This document shows, one piece after another, positions 1-8,148 of a stretch of 35,508 nt of DNA. Position 1 is the first letter of the stretch. Each line of letters starts with the position of its first letter. The DNA lies in the NCBI GenBank assembly GCA_910579155.1, contig CAJTTS010000028.1:1-35508 (forward strand), read 5' to 3'. This DNA is from an uncultured Oscillospiraceae bacterium (GTDB taxonomy: Bacteria; Bacillota_A; Clostridia; Oscillospirales; Oscillospiraceae). The position numbers and the translations under genes were made by a program. The notes beneath the pieces were generated by a model. It was not told the DNA's origin, ran no database searches, and saw only the letters and a list, made by a program, of their open reading frames with translations.

Positions 1-146
1 GCGCCAACGTGGTCATGTGCTCCGCCATGGGCCAGGAGTCCATGGTTATGGACGCCGTGCGCTCCGGCGCCAAGGACTTCATCGTCAAGCCCTTTAAGCC
101 CGACCGTGTGCTGAAAACCGTCACCTCTATTCTGGGTGCGCCCTGA
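1..146 (+). CDS. cheY: CheY chemotaxis response regulator, C-terminal end only (partial)
   Basis: The frame is open from base 3 and gives the last 47 residues of a receiver domain. It shows the usual end of a CheY fold: A-x-G beta4/alpha4 region (CSAMGQ), the SGAKDF stretch, and the conserved lysine in FIVKPF, followed by a short last helix. CheY-P binds the flagellar switch (FliM/FliY in Firmicutes). Position just before fliO is typical of clostridial fla/che operons, where fliM-fliY-cheY precede the export gate genes. The phosphoacceptor aspartate lies outside the window, so activity cannot be judged. The family call is firm; CheY rather than another single-domain receiver rests on the context. 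Confidence 0.88.
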   Translation, partial: ANVVMCSAMGQESMVMDAVRSGAKDFIVKPFKPDRVLKTVTSILGAP

Positions 147-151
147 CCGGT

Positions 152-559
152 ATGCCCCTTCGCAAATACCCCATTTCCCTGACGGAGGGGACCACCGCCC
201 TGGACAACATTTTGGCCCTGATGTGGCTGCTGGTCTGCGTCATCGTCATCGCCGCGCTGGCCTATCTGTTTACCAAGCACGTGGCGGGCCGGGGCGGAGG
301 CATGCTGGGCATGTCCGGCGGGAACGAGCGGTTCAAGGTGTTGGCCCGGCTGTCTCTGGGACGGGATCAGGGCGTGGCACTGGTCCAGGCGGGTGAGCGC
401 TACCTTCTTTTAGGCGTAACCCCCTCCGGAATATCCCTGGTGGCGGAGCTGACCCGCGAGGAAGCCCAGGCCCTCTACGCCCCGCCGCCCGACCAGCCGG
501 CGCCCCCCAGCTTTTCGGAGGCGCTGCGCACCGTACTCAAGCAAAAGAAACCGAGGTGA
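152..559 (+). CDS. fliO: FliO-type flagellar export accessory protein
   Basis: 135 residues with one hydrophobic segment at about residues 21-41 and then a small basic cytoplasmic domain (KVLARLSLGRDQGVALVQAG) typical of FliO/FliZ proteins. FliO helps assemble the FliP ring of the flagellar type III export gate in the inner membrane. The gene starts 6 bases after cheY stops and ends 6 bases before fliP. No good ribosome site precedes the ATG at 152, and a GGAGGGG about 30 bases inside the frame could serve a later non-ATG start, so the N-terminus is uncertain. Sequence conservation in FliO is low; the call leans on the topology, size and place. Confidence 0.85.
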   Translation: MPLRKYPISLTEGTTALDNILALMWLLVCVIVIAALAYLFTKHVAGRGGGMLGMSGGNERFKVLARLSLGRDQGVALVQAGERYLLLGVTPSGISLVAELTREEAQALYAPPPDQPAPPSFSEALRTVLKQKKPR

Positions 560-565
560 GCCGGG

Positions 566-1246
566 ATGCCTACAGACAGTCTGATCAATATCAACGGCGA
601 CAGCGTGCAGACACTGGAAATCCTGCTTCTCACCACCTTGATCGCCCTGCTGCCCTCCATGCTGGTGATGATGACCTCGTTCACGCGGTACATCATCTCC
701 CTCTCCTTCCTGCGCACCGCCATGGGCACTCAGCAGACTCCGCCCAATACGGTGCTGGTGGGCATTGCCATGTTCCTCACGCTCATTACCATGAACCCGG
801 TGATCGAACGCATTGGAACTGAGGCGTGGGAGCCCTACCGGGAGCAGGAGATCGGCCAGGAAGAGTTCATTGACCGGGCCTCCGTTCCATTGAAGGAGTT
901 CATGATTCGCAACACTGAGTACAACACCATCCGGATGTACTGCGACCTGGCCCACGAGGAGATACCCGAGGACAATGCGGGGCTTCAGGAGGTGGTCATG
1001 GACCTGCCGCTGCGGCTCATTGTGCCGGCGTTCATGACCCAGGAACTGCAAAAGGCGTTCTATACAGGACTGCTGCTGTACCTCCCCTTCCTGCTTATCG
1101 ACGTGGTGGTCTCCTCCACGCTGATGTCCATGGGTATGGTCATGCTGCCTCCGGCCATGATCTCTACCCCCTTCAAGATCCTCTTATTCGTATCCGTCAA
1201 CGGCTGGAACCTGCTGTTCTCCTCGCTGGTCCAGGGCGTCAACTAG
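566..1246 (+). CDS. fliP: FliP, flagellar type III export gate protein
   Basis: 226 residues matching FliP throughout: the signature around SFTRYIISLSFLRTAMGTQQ followed by PPNTVLVGIAMFLT, a polar loop in the middle, and the C-terminal block with SMGMVMLPP and PFKILLF. FliP forms the pentameric core of the export pore with FliQ and FliR. Like B. subtilis FliP and unlike the enterobacterial one, it has only a short polar N-terminus before the first membrane helix. A GAGGTGAG site that overlaps the fliO stop sits at proper distance before the ATG, so the two genes are probably translationally coupled. Confidence 0.98.
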   Translation: MPTDSLININGDSVQTLEILLLTTLIALLPSMLVMMTSFTRYIISLSFLRTAMGTQQTPPNTVLVGIAMFLTLITMNPVIERIGTEAWEPYREQEIGQEEFIDRASVPLKEFMIRNTEYNTIRMYCDLAHEEIPEDNAGLQEVVMDLPLRLIVPAFMTQELQKAFYTGLLLYLPFLLIDVVVSSTLMSMGMVMLPPAMISTPFKILLFVSVNGWNLLFSSLVQGVN

Positions 1247-1273
1247 TTTCACTTCCGGAGAAAGGAGCGCGTT

Positions 1274-1534
1274 ATGGATAGCGGACAGGTCGCCGACCTG
1301 ATGCGGGATGCCGTGGGCGTCATCCTCAGGCTTTCCTCCCCTATGCTGGTGCTGAGCATGATCGTGGGTGTGACGGTGGCCATTTTCCAGGCCGTCACCC
1401 AGATTCATGAGCAGACCATCGGCTTTATTCTCAAACTTGTGGTGGTGGGCAGCGTACTCCTGATGGCGGGCGGTTGGATGATGGATACCCTCCAGGATTT
1501 CACCCGCCAGGTATTTACCCTGATCGCCAGTTGA
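1274..1534 (+). CDS. fliQ: FliQ, flagellar export gate protein
   Basis: 86 residues with two hydrophobic helices and the FliQ landmarks VGVTVAIFQAVTQIHEQTI and FILKLVVV. FliQ packs around the FliP-FliR core of the export pore. AAAGGAG stands 8 to 10 bases before the ATG. The gene lies 27 bases after fliP and 16 bases before fliR, as expected for the conserved fliPQR block. Length equals the family norm (about 89). Confidence 0.97.
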   Translation: MDSGQVADLMRDAVGVILRLSSPMLVLSMIVGVTVAIFQAVTQIHEQTIGFILKLVVVGSVLLMAGGWMMDTLQDFTRQVFTLIAS

Positions 1535-1550
1535 GCGGGGGAGCTGAGCC

Positions 1551-2315
1551 ATGTTTGATTGGGCGCAGTTGACCCTCTTTCTGTTTGCCTCAGCTCGGGT
1601 GGCCGGGTTTATCCTCTTTAATCCCATTCTGGGGCGCTCTAACATCCCCGCCGCATTCCGCACGGGTATGGTGCTGGTGCTGTCCATCTTCGTGACGTCG
1701 ATTACGGAACAGCAACCTCCCGCGCCGTCGGGGGCTGTGGAACTTTTCGTGCTGCTGCTGCTGGAGATTTTTATTGGCTTTCTGCTTGGCATGGCGGTGA
1801 GTATCTTCTTCTATGTCCCCCAGTTGGCCGGATCCATGATCGATACCCAGATGGGCATGACCATGAACCAGATGTATGATCCGGGCTCCCAGGCAAATTT
1901 GTCCGTCACCGGGCAGCTTCTGAACATTATGATGATCTTGCTCTTCTTTGTGGAAGGGGGGCACTTTACCCTGCTTCGCCTGTTCCTCACCTCAGAGCAG
2001 ATTGTGCCGTTCGGACAGGTGTCTATCAGTCTGGACGCCTATGACCTGTTGCTGGAGCTGTTTGCGGAGTGCACCTTGCTGGGAATTAAGCTGTGTATGC
2101 CTATCCTGGCGGCGGAAATGGTTTCCCAGGTGGGTATGGGGGTGCTGATGAAGGTGATCCCGCAGATCAATGTGTTTGTCATCAACATTGATCTGAAGGT
2201 TTTGGTGGGCCTGGGGCTGCTGCTGATGCTGATGGCTCCCTTCAGCGAATTCCTCCTCCAGGTGGAGGCCGCCATGCTGGCCAGCCTGGCGGATCTTCTG
2301 GCCCTCACCGGGTGA
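1551..2315 (+). CDS. fliR: FliR, flagellar export gate protein
   Basis: 254 residues with about six membrane helices. Family landmarks are FASARVAGFILFNPILGRSN near the N-terminus, GFLLGMAVSIFFYVPQLAGS and the QMG/MNQMYDP stretch in the middle, and QINVFVINIDLKVLVGLGLL near the end. FliR completes the FliP5-FliQ4-FliR1 pore. A GGGGGAGCTGAG stretch precedes the ATG. Length is normal for the family. It is followed by a 106-base gap before flhB that holds a small hairpin. Confidence 0.97.
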   Translation: MFDWAQLTLFLFASARVAGFILFNPILGRSNIPAAFRTGMVLVLSIFVTSITEQQPPAPSGAVELFVLLLLEIFIGFLLGMAVSIFFYVPQLAGSMIDTQMGMTMNQMYDPGSQANLSVTGQLLNIMMILLFFVEGGHFTLLRLFLTSEQIVPFGQVSISLDAYDLLLELFAECTLLGIKLCMPILAAEMVSQVGMGVLMKVIPQINVFVINIDLKVLVGLGLLLMLMAPFSEFLLQVEAAMLASLADLLALTG

Positions 2316-2375
2316 TTTCTTTCCGGAATCGCCGCTCCGAACATTACAAACCGTTTTCGCACAACTCCTTCCCGG

Positions 2376-2393
2376 CCCCTTATGCGGAAGGGG
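2376..2393 (+). other. Small stem-loop in the fliR-flhB gap
   Basis: CCCCTT (2376-2381) pairs exactly with AAGGGG (2388-2393) across a 6-base loop. No T-run follows, so it is not a simple terminator. It sits about 28 bases before the flhB TTG start and just ahead of the flhB ribosome site, and could influence mRNA stability or translation of flhB. Function is unproven. Confidence 0.35.
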
Positions 2394-2421
2394 AGCATAT
2401 AATAAGCCGGGGGGATAGACG

Positions 2422-3504
2422 TTGCCCGAGGGAAATAAAACAGAAAAAGCGACGCCAAAAAAGCGGCGGGACGAACGAAAAAAAGGCAATGTCTTTATGA
2501 GCCGGGACGCGGTGGCGGTGGCCAGTCTGCTGGGCACCTTCGGCGCCCTCTGGCTGCTTCTCGAGAGTTACGTCGATCAGGTAGCGGGTTTTATGGCCCT
2601 TTGCTTTACCACCATCGCGGAAGCTCCTCAGGATGTGGTCAGCCTGATGGGCTCTATCGCGATTCAGGGCGCCATGCTTCTGGCAAAGACGGTGGGGCCG
2701 CTGGTGGCCATCACCATCCTTTGCTCCGTGGCGGCTACCTTTGCCCAGACCCGCTTTCTGGTCACCACTGAATCCCTCAAGCCGAAATTCAGCCGGCTCA
2801 ACCCGCTGCAGGGATTTAAGCGGCTGTTTTCCTTGAAAAGCCTGGTTGAAACCTTTAAAAATCTCATCAAAATTTGCATTTTGATGTCCATCGTCTATCT
2901 GAGCGTCCGGGATTTGTTCCTGGAAAGCGCCAACTACCTGTACACCGACTTGAACGCCTCCATCACCCACCTGGTGGATATACTGGGCGGCATGATCGTC
3001 CGTATCTGCATCGCCTTTATCGCAGTAGCCGTCGTGGACTTCTTCTATCAGCACTGGGACTATGAGAAGAACATGATGATGACCAAGCAGGAGGTCAAGG
3101 AAGAGTACAAGCAGATGGAAGGCGACCCCCAGGTAAAGGGCAAAATCAAGCAGATCCAACGCCAGCGTGCCCAACAGCGCATGATGCAGCAGGTGCCCGG
3201 GGCGGATGTGGTCATCCGTAACCCCACCCACTTTGCCGTGGCCCTGCGCTATAAACCGGATCAGGACGACGCCCCCATCGTGCTGGCCAAGGGTCAGGAC
3301 AATGTGGCTATGCGCATCGTCCAGATCGCGGAGGACCACAAGATCACGGTGATTGAGAACGTCCCCCTGGCCCGGGCGCTGTACGCCCAGGCCGAACTGA
3401 ATCAGTTCATCCCCCAGGACCTGTACGGCCCGGTGGCGGAGGTTCTGATCTATATCTTTAAGCTGAACGGCAAGCTGAAACTCCCCGACAAGAATATCAG
3501 ATAA
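2422..3504 (+). CDS. flhB: FlhB, export gate substrate-specificity switch protein
   Basis: 360 residues with a TTG start preceded by a GGGGGGA site. The N-terminus has the family pattern of EKATPKKRRDERKKG, then about four membrane helices to roughly residue 215 and a cytoplasmic domain. The autocleavage motif NPTH is intact at residues 267-270 within VVIRNPTHFAVALRY; cleavage between N and P switches export from rod/hook to filament substrates. The C-terminal half (IVLAKGQDNVAMRI, ENVPLARALY) is also canonical. It is separated from flhA by an unusual 135-base structured spacer. Confidence 0.98.
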   Translation: MPEGNKTEKATPKKRRDERKKGNVFMSRDAVAVASLLGTFGALWLLLESYVDQVAGFMALCFTTIAEAPQDVVSLMGSIAIQGAMLLAKTVGPLVAITILCSVAATFAQTRFLVTTESLKPKFSRLNPLQGFKRLFSLKSLVETFKNLIKICILMSIVYLSVRDLFLESANYLYTDLNASITHLVDILGGMIVRICIAFIAVAVVDFFYQHWDYEKNMMMTKQEVKEEYKQMEGDPQVKGKIKQIQRQRAQQRMMQQVPGADVVIRNPTHFAVALRYKPDQDDAPIVLAKGQDNVAMRIVQIAEDHKITVIENVPLARALYAQAELNQFIPQDLYGPVAEVLIYIFKLNGKLKLPDKNIR

Positions 3505-3516
3505 GGACCCCAGGGG

Positions 3517-3598
3517 CCCCGCAAAAGCCCAGCGAAGCGGGGGCTGCGGGGAGAGGAGGAGCAAGGAAGCGAACGCAGTTTTCGCCGAAGGCGGAAAC
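3517..3598 (+). other. Structured leader between flhB and flhA with two hairpins
   Basis: The 135-base gap between flhB and flhA holds two clear stems. The first pairs CCCCGC+AGCCC (3517-3530, AAA bulge) with GGGCT+GCGGGG (3541-3551). The second pairs GTTTTCGCC (3578-3586) with GGCGGAAAC (3590-3598) over a GAA loop, nine pairs with one G-T. A competing short stem is possible between GCGAA (3569-3573) and TTCGC (3581-3585). The flhA ribosome site GAGGAGG (3624-3630) follows. There is no T-run. It could be a translation-control leader, a processing site or a copy of a dispersed intergenic repeat; the sequence alone does not decide. Confidence 0.5.
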
Positions 3599-3639
3599 GA
3601 AGTTGAGCGGACTTTGCGACGACGAGGAGGTGACTACCC

Positions 3640-5745
3640 TTGCTCAAACGTATTATGGACAACGCCATAGCATTGTTTGTGGTGATCGTGGTCATGTTCC
3701 TGTTTATTCCGTTGCGCCCGGAAATTCTGGACATCCTGCTGGTCATCAACATCGGGTTGTCCATCATGATCCTGATGATTACCATGAACATCTCGGAGGC
3801 GCTGGATTTCTCCATCTTCCCGTCCCTGTTGCTTATTACCACCCTGTTCCGGCTGGGTATGAACGTGTCCAGTACCCGGATGATCCTGACCACCGGCGAC
3901 CCCGGCGTGGTCATCCGAAACTTCGGAAACCTGATTACCCAGGGCGACATTGTGGTGGGCTTCGTCATCTTCTTCATCATCGTGCTGGTCCAGCTCATCG
4001 TCATCACCAAGGGCGCGGAGCGTGTGTCCGAAGTGGCCGCCCGCTTTACCCTGGACGCCATGCCCGGCAAGCAGATGGCCATCGACGCCGACCTGTCCTC
4101 CGGCCTCATCGACGAGCAGCAGGCCCGGGTGCGCCGGGAGAAGATCCAGAAGGAAGCCGACTTCTACGGCGCCATGGACGGCGCAACCAAGATCGTCAAG
4201 GGCGACTCCACTATGTCCATCATCATCACCATCATCAACCTGGTGGGCGGCATTGTGATCGGCATGGTCGTCAACGGCATGGACATCGGCACGGCCATGA
4301 GCTCCTACTGCATCCTGACTATCGGCGACGGCCTGGTGTCCCAGATACCTTCCCTGATGATCTCCACCGCCACGGGCATGATCGTCACCCGTTCCGTGTC
4401 CGAGGGCAGCCTGAACGAGGACGTGGTCGGCCAGTTCAAGGCCCAGCCCCGTGCCATTGTGACCACTGGTGTGATCCTGACCATTCTGGCCGTGATCCCC
4501 GGCACCCCCACCTTTCCCTTGTTTCTGGGCGGCGCGGCCCTGCTGGGCGGCGGATACTTCCTCACCCGTCAGGCCAATGCCAAGCGCCAGGCGGACATCG
4601 CCGCGGCCCAGGCCCCCGAGGCGCCTCCTGAGGTTACGGCCCCCAGCGAGAGCGATTATTACCGCGATATCAACAACGTCTACACCTTGCTGTCTGTGGA
4701 GCCGGTGGAGATGGAGTTCGGCTACAGCCTGATCCCCATGGTGGACGAGAGCCACGGCGGCAAGCTCATCAGCCGCATCACCATCTTCCGGCGGCAGTAT
4801 GCCCAGGATATGGGCTTCGTCATCCCCTCCATCCGCCTGCATGACTCCTCCGCGCTGGGCACCAACCAGTACGCCATCCGCATCAAGGGCGAGGTGGTTG
4901 CCCAGGGCGAAATTCTGGTGGACTACTACCTGGCCCTGGAGCCGCCCAACCCCCTGGGGGAAATCGACGGCATCGAGACCATCGAACCCGCCTACGGTAT
5001 CCCTTCCAGGTGGATTCTCCCGGAGAACAAGGAGATGGCGGAGATCTACGGCTACAATGTCATCGACCCATTGTCCGTTATGCTGACCCATCTGGCCGAG
5101 ACGGTGAAAAAGCACGCCTACGAGCTGCTCAACCGGGCGGAGACCATCCGGTTGGTGGACAATTTGAAGCAGTCCTCCCCGGAGTTGGTGGAGGAGGCGG
5201 TCCCCGCCATCATCCCCTACTCCAAGTTGGAGAAGCTGCTGCGCAACCTGCTTCAGGAGGGCGTGCCCATCAAGGACCTGGCCACCATCGTGGAGACCGC
5301 CGCCGACGCCTTCTCCCAGGGCCGGGACCTGGATATGGCCACCGAGCAGGTCCGCGGCGCGCTGGCCCGCACCATCACGCGCCGCTTCTGTGAGGACGGG
5401 CAGCTCCGGGTCATCACGCTGGACGCCGAGGTGGAAAAGAAAATCATCTCTTCCCTCACCCGCAACGAGCAGGGCGTATACCTGGCCATGGGTCCCGATT
5501 TGATGCAGACCATCATTTCTCAGTTGGCCGAGCACTTGAAAAAATTCGGCGACTTGTCCCAGACCCCCGTGATCCTGGTCAGCCAGGTGATCCGCGGCTA
5601 TTTCAGCAAAATGATTACCCAGTTCTATCCCCACGTGTACGTGCTCTCCTTCAATGAGATTACCAACACCGTGCAGATTCAGGCCTTGGGCAACATCACC
5701 GACCAGACGCCCGCCCAGGTACAGCGAAGGGCGGTGAACACATGA
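3640..5745 (+). CDS. flhA: FlhA, flagellar type III export protein
   Basis: 701 residues, the usual FlhA length. The start is TTG at 3640, nine bases after GAGGAGG. About eight membrane helices fill the first 330 residues, with the FHIPEP-family signature RFTLDAMPGKQMAIDADLSS and the charged loop after it. The C-terminal half is the cytoplasmic domain that docks chaperone-substrate complexes (FliS, FliT, FlgN families) and forms the nonameric ring; it includes GYNVIDPLSVMLTHLAE. The stop codon overlaps the sigma-factor start by ATGA. FlhF and FlhG, which follow flhA in B. subtilis and C. difficile, are not here. Confidence 0.98.
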   Translation: MLKRIMDNAIALFVVIVVMFLFIPLRPEILDILLVINIGLSIMILMITMNISEALDFSIFPSLLLITTLFRLGMNVSSTRMILTTGDPGVVIRNFGNLITQGDIVVGFVIFFIIVLVQLIVITKGAERVSEVAARFTLDAMPGKQMAIDADLSSGLIDEQQARVRREKIQKEADFYGAMDGATKIVKGDSTMSIIITIINLVGGIVIGMVVNGMDIGTAMSSYCILTIGDGLVSQIPSLMISTATGMIVTRSVSEGSLNEDVVGQFKAQPRAIVTTGVILTILAVIPGTPTFPLFLGGAALLGGGYFLTRQANAKRQADIAAAQAPEAPPEVTAPSESDYYRDINNVYTLLSVEPVEMEFGYSLIPMVDESHGGKLISRITIFRRQYAQDMGFVIPSIRLHDSSALGTNQYAIRIKGEVVAQGEILVDYYLALEPPNPLGEIDGIETIEPAYGIPSRWILPENKEMAEIYGYNVIDPLSVMLTHLAETVKKHAYELLNRAETIRLVDNLKQSSPELVEEAVPAIIPYSKLEKLLRNLLQEGVPIKDLATIVETAADAFSQGRDLDMATEQVRGALARTITRRFCEDGQLRVITLDAEVEKKIISSLTRNEQGVYLAMGPDLMQTIISQLAEHLKKFGDLSQTPVILVSQVIRGYFSKMITQFYPHVYVLSFNEITNTVQIQALGNITDQTPAQVQRRAVNT

Positions 5746-6584
5746 GTACGGCAGCGGCCCAGCGTCGCTACACCGAGGCCGAGATCGAGGCCATGGACAC
5801 CGACCAACTGCTGGCTCTCTACAAGCAGACCGGTGGCGACGAGCTGAAATGGCCCCTGGTGCTGCGCTACGAGGGGCTCATCAAAAGCGCGGCGCTCCAG
5901 ATACGGGGCGTGTACAGCAGCTTCGCCCAGGTGGACGATATCGTCAGCGAGGGCATCCTCACATTACTTAGTTCCATCGACAAATTCGACCCGGGCAAGG
6001 GAATCAAGTTTGAGACCTACGTATCCAAGCGCATCCGCGGCATGGTCATCGACCTGGCCCGGAAGCAGGACTGGCTGCCCCGGAACATCCGGCAGCGGGC
6101 CAAGGAGATCGACGCCGCCGTGTCCAACTTGGCTAACGAGCTGGGCCGGTTTCCCACCGACCAGGAGGTGGCACAGCGGCTGGGTATCCCTACGGACAAG
6201 TACCAGAAGGAGGCCGCACGGGTGGCGCTGAGCAACACCCTATCCCTGGAGGCGCTGATGGACGCCCGGGATATGGAGGGTTACCACTTTGAGGTATCCG
6301 ACCAGGACCCCAAGCTCCAGCCGGAGCTGGTGCTGGAGGACCAGGAGCTTCAGGAAACCCTGGCAAAAGGCATTGCAGCCCTGCAAAAAAACGAGCAATT
6401 GGTGCTGTCCCTCTACTATGAAAAAAACCTTCACATGAAAGAGATCGCCCAGGTCATGGAAGTCAGCGAGCCCCGTATCTCCCAGATCCACTCCCGGGCC
6501 ATCCAGAAGCTGCGGGACTATATGAGCGTGTATCTCAACAGCGAGCCCCCGAAAAAAACCTCTAAAAAGCGGAAGAAGGCATGA
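5742..6584 (+). CDS. fliA: Flagellar sigma factor, sigma-28 (FliA/SigD family)
   Basis: 280 residues with the FliA/WhiG arrangement. Region 2 covers about residues 45-115 (VDDIVSEGILTLLSSIDKFD, GIKFETYVSKRIRGMVIDLA, QDWLPRNIRQRAKEI), region 3 is about 120-165, and region 4 ends with a helix-turn-helix (HMKEIAQVMEVSEPRISQIH). The C-terminal tail is lysine-rich. It directs RNA polymerase to late flagellar and chemotaxis genes and is held by FlgM, which is also encoded in this window. It starts inside the flhA stop (ATGA), so translation is likely coupled. In B. subtilis the ortholog is sigD. Confidence 0.96.
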   Translation: MSTAAAQRRYTEAEIEAMDTDQLLALYKQTGGDELKWPLVLRYEGLIKSAALQIRGVYSSFAQVDDIVSEGILTLLSSIDKFDPGKGIKFETYVSKRIRGMVIDLARKQDWLPRNIRQRAKEIDAAVSNLANELGRFPTDQEVAQRLGIPTDKYQKEAARVALSNTLSLEALMDARDMEGYHFEVSDQDPKLQPELVLEDQELQETLAKGIAALQKNEQLVLSLYYEKNLHMKEIAQVMEVSEPRISQIHSRAIQKLRDYMSVYLNSEPPKKTSKKRKKA

Positions 6585-6590
6585 TGTAAG

Positions 6591-7343
6591 ATGTTTAAAG
6601 GCTTCTATAACCTGACCTCCGGCATGATTACCCAGCAGCAGCACCTGAACGTGGTGGGCAACAACATGGTGAACATCTCCACCTCCGGCTTCAAGGAAAG
6701 CCGCTATACCGCCACCACCTTCGACGACGTGATGTACAGCCGGGTGGGCAACGAGGAGAAAATCTACACCGACATCGGGCGGCAGAGCTATATCCGGGCC
6801 AACAGTGAAATCTATGTGGTCTATGACCAGGGCGTCCCAGAGCCCACCGCGATCCCCCTGGACTTCGCCATTATGGGGGACGGCTTCTTTGCCATCCAGC
6901 GGGACGACGGCACCGTTTCCTACACCCGCTCCGGCAGCTTCTCCCTGGATGAGGAGGGCTACCTGTGCTATCCCGGCATGGGCTATGTGCTGGACCCTGA
7001 GGGCAACCCCATCCAGTTGGGCACCGACAAGCTGGACGTGGACACCCAGGGAAACATCTCCAACGAGGGCGGCAACTACTTGGGCACCTTGGGCGTGTAC
7101 ACCTTTGACGACCTGGAGCAGCTTGAGTACAACGACCAGGGCTTCTTCGACGGTGAGGGCGCCCAGGCCGCCGAGGCCCCCTACGTGCTGTGGAAGTATC
7201 TGGAGCGGTCCAATACGGACATGATCCGCCAGATGACCGAGATGCTCACCTGCCAGCGGGCCCTGCAAAGCTGTGCCACAGTGACCAAGATCTACGATGA
7301 GCTGATGGGCCATTCCGCCAGCGATATCGGCCGGATGGGATGA
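6591..7343 (+). CDS. Flagellar basal-body rod protein, FlgF/FlgG family (first copy)
   Basis: 250 residues. The N-terminus has the rod/hook family pattern (SGMITQQQHLNVVGNNMVNI, STSGFKESR), the middle has the D1-type block PLDFAIMGDGFFAIQRDDG followed by YTRSGSF, and the C-terminus has the helix that pairs with it (LERSNTDMIRQMTEMLTCQR). It builds the distal rod of the basal body. It starts 6 bases after the sigma-factor gene and is followed by a second family member, as in C. difficile where two FlgG-like genes follow sigD. Compared with the next gene its C-terminus is less like FlgG, so it probably plays the FlgF part; the distinction is inference. Confidence 0.92.
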   Translation: MFKGFYNLTSGMITQQQHLNVVGNNMVNISTSGFKESRYTATTFDDVMYSRVGNEEKIYTDIGRQSYIRANSEIYVVYDQGVPEPTAIPLDFAIMGDGFFAIQRDDGTVSYTRSGSFSLDEEGYLCYPGMGYVLDPEGNPIQLGTDKLDVDTQGNISNEGGNYLGTLGVYTFDDLEQLEYNDQGFFDGEGAQAAEAPYVLWKYLERSNTDMIRQMTEMLTCQRALQSCATVTKIYDELMGHSASDIGRMG

Positions 7344-7354
7344 GGTGAACGGAT

Positions 7355-8107
7355 ATGAATCAATCTTTCTATATCGGCGCCGTGGGTGCCCAAATGCAGC
7401 AGAAGCGGATGAATATCATCGGCGACAACATCGCCAACCTGAACACCGTCGGGTTCAAGGCCGACCGGTCCGATTTCACCGCTCTGATCTACCAGGACCA
7501 CCGGGGGGCTGTCGAGGGGGAGTTGACGGAGCTGCCCATGGGCGTGGGCACCCGGCTGCTGATGACCTCCACCAACTTCACCCAGGGCCCGGTGGTGGAC
7601 AACCAGCGCTCCCTGGATTACATGATCGAGGGGGACGGCTTCTTCGCCCTGGTGGACCTGACCACCGGCGAGGTCAGCTACACCCGCAACGGTGCTTTTA
7701 CCATGTCCGAGCTGTTGCGGCCCACCGGTCAGACGGGCGAGGACGGCCAGCCCGTCATGAACTCCGTGTTCTGCCTGGGCGACGGAACAGGGCGCTTTGT
7801 ACTCAGCGAACAGGGCGGCCTGATTGAGGTCACCGACCCCACGGAGAAGCTGCCCATCGGCATCTTTGATTACGCGAACTACGATGGTATGCAGCAACTG
7901 GACGACACCCGCTATATGCCCGTGGACAAGAACGGCAACTTGATGCGTGGCACCGGCACCCTGCAGCAGGGCTATCTGGAGGGCTCCAACGCCGATTTGG
8001 CTGAGGAGTACACCAAGGTCATCGAGTCTCAGCGGGCTTACGGCATGGCGCTGAAGATGGTACAGACCTCCGACGAGATTGAGAGTACCATCAACAGCCT
8101 GCGTTAG
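7355..8107 (+). CDS. flgG: Flagellar distal rod protein FlgG (second FlgF/FlgG copy)
   Basis: 250 residues with the rod-protein N-terminal pattern QQKRMNIIGDNIANLNTVGF, the central YMIEGDGFFALVDLTTGEVS block and a canonical FlgG C-terminus (GYLEGSNADLAEEYTKVIES, then QRAYGMALKMVQTSDEI). A GAGGTGAA site precedes the ATG. The pair of tandem rod genes has diverged through the middle while both ends are kept. It is the last flagellar structural gene before the cheC-cheD-cheV block. Confidence 0.93.
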   Translation: MNQSFYIGAVGAQMQQKRMNIIGDNIANLNTVGFKADRSDFTALIYQDHRGAVEGELTELPMGVGTRLLMTSTNFTQGPVVDNQRSLDYMIEGDGFFALVDLTTGEVSYTRNGAFTMSELLRPTGQTGEDGQPVMNSVFCLGDGTGRFVLSEQGGLIEVTDPTEKLPIGIFDYANYDGMQQLDDTRYMPVDKNGNLMRGTGTLQQGYLEGSNADLAEEYTKVIESQRAYGMALKMVQTSDEIESTINSLR

Positions 8108-8148
8108 TTGATACAGTCATCATTTTATTGATGATAGGAGGAAGCTGA

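Noticed and set aside
2398..2403. TATAAT just upstream of flhB as a promoter
   Set aside because: No -35 box at 15-19 bases, and the start site would leave only about a dozen bases before the TTG; more likely chance in an A/T patch.
3603..4631. Long open frame overlapping flhA in another phase
   Set aside because: His/Arg/Gly-rich composition typical of a shadow frame in high-GC DNA; flhA fully explains the region.
3634..5634. 666-codon open frame antisense to flhA
   Set aside because: Composition rich in Gly, His, Asp and no recognisable family; a reverse-phase shadow of flhA.
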